This document shows, piece after piece, positions 1 through 5,150 of a stretch of 5,176 bases of DNA; position 1 is the first letter of the stretch, and each line of letters starts with the position of its first letter. This DNA is from Spirochaetia bacterium. Lineage in GTDB: Bacteria > Spirochaetota > UBA12135. Location: assembly GCA_003497555.1 (NCBI GenBank), contig DNNS01000124.1, positions 3,524 to 8,699 on the forward strand. The letters are read 5' to 3'. Under the pieces are notes generated by a model, which was not told the DNA's origin, searched no databases, and saw only the letters and a program-made list of their open reading frames with translations. Made by a program: the position numbers and the translations under genes.

Positions 1-126
1 TTGAAATAACAAGATTTCTTAATTATTTATAATATTCTCTTCGTGTTCTTCATGATAAAAATTGTATTGATTGGCATTCTTTTCAGGCATATTCGCCCGG
101 CGTTACTTGCAAATGCAAGGTATTAT
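1..126. other. AT-rich region downstream of the operon, no gene recognised
   Basis: This stretch follows the epimerase stop codon. It is rich in A and T, especially at 1-35. I see no ORF of useful length on either strand that is not a shadow of the epimerase, and no GC-rich hairpin followed by a T-run that would mark an intrinsic terminator for the minus-strand operon. The transcript may therefore end, or continue, to the left of the window. A small inverted repeat at 107-120 is listed separately. Confidence 0.5.
107..120. repeat. Short inverted repeat just past the operon's last stop codon
   Basis: The plus strand reads CTTGCA-AA-TGCAAG, two perfectly complementary 6-base arms. In the minus-strand RNA it could form a 5-bp stem with a 4-base loop beginning 7 bases after the epimerase stop. 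No U-tract follows, so it does not look like a rho-independent terminator. It could be a weak RNA 3'-end structure, a protein-binding site or chance. Confidence 0.35.
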
Positions 127-1077
127 TTATTTTGAAAATATTGATAGTTTTTTTATACATACTTCCGCCCAGGCCTTAATTGTTTTTCCGGGCTGCAGGA
201 TATATAAACCCAAGGCAGGAAGATTAAAAACATTGGGCGGAGAAGAAACCGGTTCCAGGGCAATTGATTCTCTGTCCGGAGGAATAAAAATCTGAACCCA
301 GCGGAAAAAATTCCGTTTTTGTCTAATCCTGATAAAACGATCTTTTAGAAAAAGCCTGATATCTGAGCCTGGGGCTGTAAACGGCAGATCGAGTTCCCTT
401 CCCGCTATTTTTACCGGTGCGCTGAAATCATACCCGGTATTGCGGGTAGAAATAATTTTACCGGTTGGCAGCGCTTTTTGATCTGTCTCGGCATAATATT
501 TTGACGGGCAAAGAAGCTCGGCATTGTCAATTTTTTCATCGGCTTTGAAGTACGGATGCCAGCCAAGCGTAAAAGGCGCAGTTCCGGTCCCGGTATTTTT
601 AATCTTCCAGAAAACAATCAGCCGATTTTTGGTCAGCCGGTATTTTATTTTCAGGTGCATTTTGAAAGGATACCCGGCGGAAGCTTCAAGATAGTATTCC
701 AGAACCAATTCGGCACAGAAACAGTGCGTCTGCATGTCTGCTATTGAAAACTCCTGATTATAAACCAGTCCGTGAATGGCTGAGCCGGTTTCCGGATCAT
801 TTACCGGCAGCCGATATTCCCGTCCGCCAAAACAGTATTTCCCGCCGGGTATGCGATCATGAAATGGAAACAGCATTCTGCCGCGGAAAAGCAGATTCGG
901 TTTTATTTCCCCGGGTTCATCATAAAAAAGAATATCGGTTATTTTTTTATTGTTTAAAAATCCCAGCCGGTAAACAGTACCGCCCAGCAGCAGAATTTCG
1001 GCAAATTCGCCAAGGGAATTTTCCAGTCTGATGATCTTGTAACCTGAAACGGAACAGCGGGAAATTTTATAATTCAG
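127..1077 (-). CDS. Aldose 1-epimerase (mutarotase) family protein with probable CTG start
   Basis: This enzyme probably interconverts the alpha and beta anomers of an aldose or aldose phosphate in the cytoplasm. From the CTG at 1077 it is 316 residues, the normal length for the family. Numbered from CTG, the visible motifs are a beta-sandwich N-terminus with GGTVYRLGF, then FRGRMLFPFHDRIPGG (about 64-79) matching the family LFPFPNRI block, IHGLV with His102, GWHPYF with His174, and ALEPVSSPPNVFN with Glu275. These correspond to the two histidines and the glutamate that catalyse mutarotation in galactose mutarotase. The first in-frame ATG (876) would start inside the conserved block and lose 67 residues. 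No ATG, GTG or TTG occurs between it and the in-frame stop at 1096-1098. The CTG forms a CTGA overlap with the PIG-L stop, the geometry of classical ATGA coupling, with a weak GGA 7 bases upstream. ATT at 1065 is an alternative start. The substrate cannot be told from sequence; a hexose-6-phosphate epimerase is possible. Confidence 0.85.
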   Translation of the reverse strand: MNYKISRCSVSGYKIIRLENSLGEFAEILLLGGTVYRLGFLNNKKITDILFYDEPGEIKPNLLFRGRMLFPFHDRIPGGKYCFGGREYRLPVNDPETGSAIHGLVYNQEFSIADMQTHCFCAELVLEYYLEASAGYPFKMHLKIKYRLTKNRLIVFWKIKNTGTGTAPFTLGWHPYFKADEKIDNAELLCPSKYYAETDQKALPTGKIISTRNTGYDFSAPVKIAGRELDLPFTAPGSDIRLFLKDRFIRIRQKRNFFRWVQIFIPPDRESIALEPVSSPPNVFNLPALGLYILQPGKTIKAWAEVCIKKLSIFSK

Positions 1078-1087
1078 AAAATTTTCC
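1074..1087 (-). promoter_or_regulatory. CTGA stop/start overlap coupling PIG-L and epimerase translation
   Basis: On the minus strand the PIG-L gene ends ...TTC TGA (1079-1074), and CTG (1077-1075) lies one base out of phase, in the epimerase frame. A GGA (1087-1085) sits 7 bases upstream as a weak ribosome binding site. The four-base overlap suggests that ribosomes finishing PIG-L restart directly on the epimerase. That the CTG is actually used is inferred, not shown. Confidence 0.6.
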
Positions 1088-1871
1088 GGTAATGATCAGG
1101 CGCATACAGATTAAAGGGAAAGGTCCGGAAATATTCCACAGCGCCGCTTTTTCGGATATTATTAACCAGCGATTCTATCTGCGCCTGCGAAGCCCAGGCT
1201 TTAATGGCGGAAAGTTTTTTTTCCAGCGCCCGGCTGTCGGTTTCCAGTTTGATATCAGGGCTTGATGCAAAATCACAGTAAACCGCGGATTCATATACTT
1301 CCGGGCAGAAGGCAAGCGGCTCGCCCAGCTCCGGCCAGATTTGTCCCTGGCTGTGAAAAAGCGAAATCATGGTTTCGGCATGCACGGTTTTATGATCCGG
1401 ATGAAGATCTGTTCCGGCCGGTACAAAGATCCTTGAGGGACATGATTTTCGCATGAAATAAGTGAGAGAATTCTGCAGACCGCTGAACCCCATAACAGCG
1501 CAGGAATCTTTTTTTTTGGCCGGATAACGGCCGCTGTACAGGGAAAGCCTCGTATCAGGATAATCAAGCCACACGGGTTCTTTTAATCCCAGAAGCTGAA
1601 AAGCGGCGCAGGTTTCGTTTTTTCGAATTTTTCCAATATTTTTTTTCTGTTCTTTGGTGCAATAACCCATACTGCCGTCGGATACAATAACCGAGTCGGT
1701 ATTTATTCCGGCATCTTTGGCAGCCTGTAACAGCAGACCGCAGCCGATGATTAAATCATCGTCATGAGGCGCTATAAATAGCCAGGTATCATGAGGCGTG
1801 CGTAATGGAAAAATTTTTGACAAAGCCCCCTGTTGTATTTCTTCTGCGGTTTTTCTGGAAAAATTATACAT
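1074..1871 (-). CDS. PIG-L/LmbE-family zinc-dependent deacetylase
   Basis: The 265-residue protein is a probable cytoplasmic metal-dependent deacetylase of the family that includes GlcNAc-PI, mycothiol (MshB) and bacillithiol (BshB) deacetylases and bacterial diacetylchitobiose deacetylases. The N-terminal core shows LFIAPHDDDLIIGCG (31-45), equivalent to the AHPDDE motif: His36 and Asp39 would bind zinc and Asp38 would be the general base. VIVSDGSMG (61-69) follows, and later LHPDH (156-160), where His160 is the third metal ligand. No signal peptide or membrane segment is seen. The metal motif is the PHDDD variant rather than HPDDE. The start codon follows the SIS stop by 2 bases, with only a weak AGG upstream, so translation is probably coupled. 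In this operon the likely job is removing an acetyl group from an N-acetylated sugar or conjugate. The exact substrate, and whether it is phosphorylated, is unknown. Confidence 0.88.
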   Translation of the reverse strand: MYNFSRKTAEEIQQGALSKIFPLRTPHDTWLFIAPHDDDLIIGCGLLLQAAKDAGINTDSVIVSDGSMGYCTKEQKKNIGKIRKNETCAAFQLLGLKEPVWLDYPDTRLSLYSGRYPAKKKDSCAVMGFSGLQNSLTYFMRKSCPSRIFVPAGTDLHPDHKTVHAETMISLFHSQGQIWPELGEPLAFCPEVYESAVYCDFASSPDIKLETDSRALEKKLSAIKAWASQAQIESLVNNIRKSGAVEYFRTFPFNLYAPDHYRKIF

Positions 1872-1873
1872 GG

Positions 1874-2890
1874 TTATTTGCCTGCGATAAATTCGTTGCC
1901 GACTTTACGCGCCCGTTCCGGTTTATCAAGATTAATATTCAGAGCTAAGCCGGCTTCTACCAGCAGGTTCCAGCCCGCTGCCAGCTGTATATATGGAGAA
2001 AAATCCCCGTATTCGGGAATCTTCAGGCCGGGAAAACGCGAAGCAGTACTGCTGACGGACAAAACCGTCATGCCTACGCCCTTAACCAGCACCTCCTCAA
2101 ATTTTTCCTCTTCATGTAAAAAGGGATCAAAAACAATCACTGTTTCATCTTTATGCATTACTTCTTCTATTCCGTGTACTGCATAGGTTCCTTCAAGAAA
2201 AGCGGATTTTTTTCTGGTAATTTCATTGGTTTTTAGGGTTATTTCTTCAGCTACTCCGTTGTTTCTTCCGGCATAAAAAAGCCGGGGGGAATCTGCAATA
2301 CGCCCGGTGATTTCATTTTTTACCGGCATGGTTAAAGCGGTTTCGATCAGGCCGGCCAGGCGCGCCGGATCAGGCAGTTCGGCTTTATTAAGAATACGAA
2401 ACAGCACGTCATAAAAAAGTGCGGTAGCTATAACGGATTTGGTAGCTGCAACCGCGTCTTCCTTCCCGCAGGCAAGAACATGGGCCAGATTGGAATCGCT
2501 TGCCACCGGTGTCCCGCTGTTTGCCGTTACGCCGATAATATTTTTATGCCCCTGCTTTTTAAGCTGAGTCATTAATCTGACGCATTCTTTGGTTTTTCCG
2601 GAATTGGATGCAATACACACGGAAAAATTATCCAAATTATATTCACAGGCCTGATTGGCTCCCTCGGTAAAAAAAGCCTGCCGGTAATTATTTTTCAGTG
2701 CGTCATAGATAATTTTTTTGGCCGGGAAAATACGGGAAGACCCCTCGCCGGTAAGCAGAATTTTTTTATTTTTTACCGAAGAGGCGATTTTTTTTACTTC
2801 GTCAATTGGAAATTTTCTTATTACCTCTACGGTCTCCAGCATTTCGCGCATGAGGGCATATTTGCCGTATTTTTCTTCCTGTCTGTTCAT
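1874..2890 (-). CDS. Double-SIS-domain sugar-phosphate isomerase/deaminase (GlmS isomerase-like)
   Basis: This 338-residue cytoplasmic protein has two SIS sugar-phosphate-binding domains and no glutaminase domain. SIS1 covers about 30-170, with LLTGEGSSR (45-53) as the phosphate loop, ASNSGKTKE (94-102) matching the SxSGxTxE motif, and AVAATKS (146-152), equivalent to the GlmS VASTKA segment. SIS2 covers about 195-315, with LFYAGRNNGVAEE (204-216), NEITRKKSAF (222-231) and YAVHGIEEV (236-244). The tail DKPERARKV (322-330) matches the DxPRNLAKSV end of GlmS. By this alignment Glu223, His239 and Lys329 match GlmS Glu488, His504 and Lys603, the residues that act in ring opening and isomerisation. 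Proteins of this size and layout include NagB-II type glucosamine-6-phosphate deaminases, AgaS and the fructoselysine-6-phosphate deglycase FrlB. Next to PFK and a deacetylase, deamination/isomerisation of an amino-sugar phosphate to fructose 6-phosphate is the favoured role, but a deglycase is possible. Confidence 0.88.
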   Translation of the reverse strand: MNRQEEKYGKYALMREMLETVEVIRKFPIDEVKKIASSVKNKKILLTGEGSSRIFPAKKIIYDALKNNYRQAFFTEGANQACEYNLDNFSVCIASNSGKTKECVRLMTQLKKQGHKNIIGVTANSGTPVASDSNLAHVLACGKEDAVAATKSVIATALFYDVLFRILNKAELPDPARLAGLIETALTMPVKNEITGRIADSPRLFYAGRNNGVAEEITLKTNEITRKKSAFLEGTYAVHGIEEVMHKDETVIVFDPFLHEEEKFEEVLVKGVGMTVLSVSSTASRFPGLKIPEYGDFSPYIQLAAGWNLLVEAGLALNINLDKPERARKVGNEFIAGK

Positions 2891-2897
2891 GTTTTTT

Positions 2898-2901
2898 CTC
2901 C
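2898..2901 (-). promoter_or_regulatory. Ribosome binding site of the SIS gene
   Basis: GGAG on the minus strand lies 7 bases before the ATG at 2890, within the 25-base gap after the PFK stop. It supports the chosen start and independent initiation on this gene. Confidence 0.75.
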
Positions 2902-2915
2902 GTAAATTTTTATTT

Positions 2916-4118
2916 TTAATGAGTGGATTTGATTGGGATTTTTTTTAATACCGAATATTCATCAAGTTCGCCGGTTAAAGGCCGCAGATATTCCAGAAAT
3001 TTTTTACTGGCCGTATTTTTTTCAGGAAGAAACATATCGGGAGGCATGGGACGGGCGTGTACCGCTACTTCGGAAAGGGGAACAGTCTGCAGACTGTATT
3101 TGTATGGTTTATTTTTTAAACGTTTGATGGAAACCATTTTTCCGCTTTCTCCTGCCAGGGCCAGTTGTACGGCTTTCCTGCCGCATTCATAGGCTTCTTT
3201 GAGATCAACCGCTGCTGCCCGGTCAATGGCGCACATGGGTAAAGATTCCGTGATCTGAAACTCGCCGCGGAATCCGGTGGCTTCTTTTATTATACGGTGT
3301 ATAGCCATGGCAGCGCTGCTCCCGCTCATGGCTCCGTACTCGACATTGGAAAAACGGTCTTTTTCCGCTGACTGCGATACCGGCGTACCATCGTCAAAAA
3401 GTATGCCTTCACCGCAGACAATATAGGCATAGCCGTATTTATTAATGACGGTTTTGGCGTCAGTAATTATTTTTTCCCGGGTGAGGCGTATTTCGGGAAT
3501 ATAAATGATGTGCGGTGCGTCTTCATCTTTTTTTTTGGCAAGCGCTGCGGAAGCCGCAAGCCACCCGGCATCCCTGCCCACAGTCTGATACACGGTAAAG
3601 CGGTCAACACGCTGCATATCGCAGGCTAAACGTCCGGCCTGCTGCACTGAAAGTGCGGTATAGCGCGCAGCCGATGCATAACCCGGGGTGTGATCGGTTC
3701 CGAATAAATCATTATCAACGGTTTTGGGTATACCGATTCCGAAAATTTCATAGCCTTTTTCCCGACTGTATTTTTCCACCCGGTGAATCGTATCCATGGT
3801 ATCATTGCCGCCGATTAGAAAAAAATAGCGGATGGAATATTTTTCCAGCTGACGGAGAATTTGCGGGAAATCTTCTTCTTTCACCTTATGACGGCAGGAA
3901 CCCAGGGCAGAAGAAGGCGTGGAGCGCAGATTGGCAATTACCTTTTTTTTCTGTCTGCCCAGGTCAGTTAATTCGTCTTTCATAAATCCTTCAATGCCGT
4001 AAAGCATACCGTAAACATCAAGCCCTTTTTTAATACAGGCCTCGGTAACTCCGGCTAAACTGGAGTTAATAACCGAAGTAGGGCCGCCCGACTGCCCGAT
4101 CAAGGCGTTATTTTTCAT
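2916..4118 (-). CDS. 6-phosphofructokinase, probably pyrophosphate-dependent
   Basis: The 400-residue cytoplasmic enzyme would phosphorylate fructose 6-phosphate to fructose 1,6-bisphosphate. In order, it shows GQSGGPTSVIN (8-18) at the phosphoryl-donor site, IGGNDTMDT (102-110), IPKTVDND (130-137) with the catalytic Asp135, TVGRDAGWLAA (179-189) in the sugar-phosphate site, and the C-terminal GESGKMVSIKR (323-333). Two positions argue for PPi rather than ATP as donor: the GGDG of ATP enzymes is GGND (Asp106 replaces the Gly that leaves room for ATP), and PGTIDND is PKTVDND (Lys132). Two features deviate: the first Asp of GGDD is Asn105, and the Met of MGR is Val180. Length fits the medium (about 400 residue) PPi-PFK group. 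A clear GGAGGA precedes the ATG, and the gene starts 11 bases after the ROK stop. Donor preference, and possible action on another ketose or sedoheptulose phosphate, are inferred. Confidence 0.93.
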   Translation of the reverse strand: MKNNALIGQSGGPTSVINSSLAGVTEACIKKGLDVYGMLYGIEGFMKDELTDLGRQKKKVIANLRSTPSSALGSCRHKVKEEDFPQILRQLEKYSIRYFFLIGGNDTMDTIHRVEKYSREKGYEIFGIGIPKTVDNDLFGTDHTPGYASAARYTALSVQQAGRLACDMQRVDRFTVYQTVGRDAGWLAASAALAKKKDEDAPHIIYIPEIRLTREKIITDAKTVINKYGYAYIVCGEGILFDDGTPVSQSAEKDRFSNVEYGAMSGSSAAMAIHRIIKEATGFRGEFQITESLPMCAIDRAAAVDLKEAYECGRKAVQLALAGESGKMVSIKRLKNKPYKYSLQTVPLSEVAVHARPMPPDMFLPEKNTASKKFLEYLRPLTGELDEYSVLKKIPIKSTH

Positions 4119-4122
4119 AGCA

Positions 4123-4128
4123 TCCTCC
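4123..4128 (-). promoter_or_regulatory. Strong ribosome binding site of the phosphofructokinase gene
   Basis: GGAGGA on the minus strand sits 4 bases before the ATG at 4118, in the 11-base gap after the ROK stop codon. It is the best Shine-Dalgarno in the window, suggesting that PFK is translated more strongly than the repressor ahead of it. Confidence 0.85.
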
Positions 4129-4129
4129 G

Positions 4130-5086
4130 CTAAAAAATTTTTTTTAAAAAATGCTCCAATGCCAGAAGGCTGATTCCGGTAACTATGCCGTCTCTGCCTG
4201 TTATGCGGTATATATTACCATGATAATAGCGGTAAATATATTGTCTGCAGGAATTGATAAAACCGGGATGATGACCGTCAATATCGCCGGCAAGTACAAC
4301 AGCCGGGATATCAAAAAAATGCGCAAGATATACAATTTGCCTGGCAGTGTTAACCGGCGATAAAACAGTACTGGTTCCGCGCCAACGCCGTATTTCACCG
4401 GCGCCGCCGTATGCTCCCCTGTATATGGAATTATCAAGTATAATTCCGGCTCCAAAAAACCGGGGAAAATTCAGTAAAAAAGCCAGAAGATGCCGACAGG
4501 AATATTTTTTTAAGGCGAAATAAGCCAGGCTATTGGCGTCGTTTTCAATTATCAGCGGAACTTTTACCGCTTTGCGGATTTTATCGTTTAAACGCGGAAA
4601 ATTACGGTAATAATCAATAGATGGAACTATCCGGCCGGAATTATCAACAACCGAGGAAACCGCTATGCCAAGGTAGCGTAAATCAGGAAAATTTTTTATT
4701 AATTTATATATACCGGCAAGAAGCGCTTCGCTAATTTTTTTTTCACAAAGCCCTGCAAACTGAAGATTGTTTTTTTCCGTCATTTTACCGGAAAAATCGC
4801 AGACTGTGATCTGCGCTGCACCCTGGGTAAGATATATTCCGCCGAAAGAGCCGTAATCGGGATTAAGGTGCAGCAGATTACCCGGTTTACCTCCGGCCGG
4901 AGCTGAAAGGCTTTTACCGGAAAATTTAATCAATCCGCGTTTTTTAAAGTCTTTTATCAGATTGCTGACAGTAGAAGGCTGCAGCCCGGATTTTTGGGCA
5001 AGCTGCGCCTGGGTAAGACCGGTTTGTCCGGAGAGCATTGCAAGCAAGGTGCTTTGATTGAAAATTTTCTGTGCGCCCTGGTTCAT
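4130..5086 (-). CDS. ROK-family transcriptional repressor (NagC/XylR-like)
   Basis: The 318-residue protein has an N-terminal winged helix-turn-helix (about 8-55; recognition region LTQAQLAQKSGLQPSTVSNLI, 24-44) joined to a sugar-kinase-like ROK domain. ROK features are YLGIAVSSVVDNSG (138-151), ENDANSLAYF (181-190) and FGAGIILDNSIYRGAYGGAGEI (211-232). It is unlikely to be an active kinase, because the DxGGT ATP/phosphate loop is not present near 83-97. It also lacks the CxCGxxGC zinc cluster, and the usual GEIGH reads GEIRR (His replaced by Arg234). At 318 residues it is shorter than the roughly 380-400 of NagC and Mlc, with a trimmed C-terminal half. It probably represses its own operon through the palindrome directly before its start codon and is released by a sugar or sugar phosphate of the pathway. 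No Shine-Dalgarno precedes the ATG, but upstream in-frame starts are unavailable and the N-terminus looks complete. It ends in an A8/T6 tract. Confidence 0.9.
   Translation of the reverse strand: MNQGAQKIFNQSTLLAMLSGQTGLTQAQLAQKSGLQPSTVSNLIKDFKKRGLIKFSGKSLSAPAGGKPGNLLHLNPDYGSFGGIYLTQGAAQITVCDFSGKMTEKNNLQFAGLCEKKISEALLAGIYKLIKNFPDLRYLGIAVSSVVDNSGRIVPSIDYYRNFPRLNDKIRKAVKVPLIIENDANSLAYFALKKYSCRHLLAFLLNFPRFFGAGIILDNSIYRGAYGGAGEIRRWRGTSTVLSPVNTARQIVYLAHFFDIPAVVLAGDIDGHHPGFINSCRQYIYRYYHGNIYRITGRDGIVTGISLLALEHFLKKIF
4132..4151. repeat. A6-T8-A6 tract spanning the ROK gene's last codons
   Basis: Six A, eight T and six A follow one another on the plus strand. On the coding (minus) strand this is T6-A8-T6 encoding FLKKIF then TAG. 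It is a possible slippage site for polymerase or ribosome, but slippage would alter only the last few residues. It may simply reflect the preference for AAA and TTT codons in this genome. Confidence 0.6.
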
Positions 5087-5087
5087 G

Positions 5088-5110
5088 GTTTATTCATTCA
5101 ATGAATAAAC
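5088..5110. promoter_or_regulatory. Perfect 23-base palindromic operator of the operon
   Basis: Arm GTTTATTCATT, one central base, then its exact reverse complement: 11 of 11 bases pair. It lies directly downstream of the minus-strand -10 box, covers the predicted transcription start (about 5106) and ends one base before the ROK ATG (5086). The TTTATT...AATAAA outline resembles the A/T-rich operators of NagC/Mlc-type ROK regulators. Binding by the adjacent ROK protein, giving autorepression of the whole operon, is inferred from position and family. No second copy was found in the window. Confidence 0.85.
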
Positions 5111-5120
5111 TAATTATAAT
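5093..5120 (+). promoter_or_regulatory. Possible divergent plus-strand promoter
   Basis: The -10 region ATTATAAT (5113-5120) is itself palindromic, so TATAAT also occurs on the plus strand at 5115-5120. A poor -35 (TTCATT, 5093-5098) lies 16 bases upstream, inside the operator. It would drive the partial plus-strand ORF starting at 5151. The weak -35 keeps confidence low. Confidence 0.25.
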
Positions 5121-5141
5121 TTATTTTTATGGTTTTTTCAA
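5113..5141 (-). promoter_or_regulatory. Sigma-70-type promoter of the operon
   Basis: On the minus strand the -35 is TTGAAA (5141-5136, 4 of 6 consensus bases) and the -10 is TATAAT (5118-5113, exact consensus), separated by 17 bases, the optimal spacing. Transcription should start near 5106, giving a leader of only about 20 bases made almost wholly of the operator palindrome. A repressor on that site would block initiation directly. Confidence 0.82.
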
Positions 5142-5150
5142 GGGAAACAC

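Noticed and set aside
1..33. Plus-strand promoter TTGAAA ... TATAAT at the left edge
   Set aside because: The spacing is 21 bases, too long, and no plausible gene lies downstream on the plus strand.
107..120. Rho-independent terminator for the operon
   Set aside because: The stem is only 5-6 bp and the minus strand continues TAACGCC with no T-run.
71..295. Plus-strand ORF of 74 residues overlapping the epimerase 3' end
   Set aside because: It lies mostly antisense to a well-supported gene, has no recognisable domain and no ribosome site; other plus-strand ORFs across the operon are similar shadows.
127..876. Epimerase starting at the ATG at 876 (249 residues)
   Set aside because: This start falls within the conserved FRGRMLFPF block and removes the first strands of the mutarotase fold, while the frame continues upstream with family-like sequence.
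4151..4363. Plus-strand ORF of 70 residues inside the ROK gene
   Set aside because: It is antisense to the ROK C-terminal coding region, with no ribosome site or family resemblance.
4130..5086. ROK protein as an active sugar kinase completing the pathway
   Set aside because: It carries a DNA-binding domain and lacks the DxGGT phosphate loop and the zinc cluster, although the ENDAN Asp motif remains.
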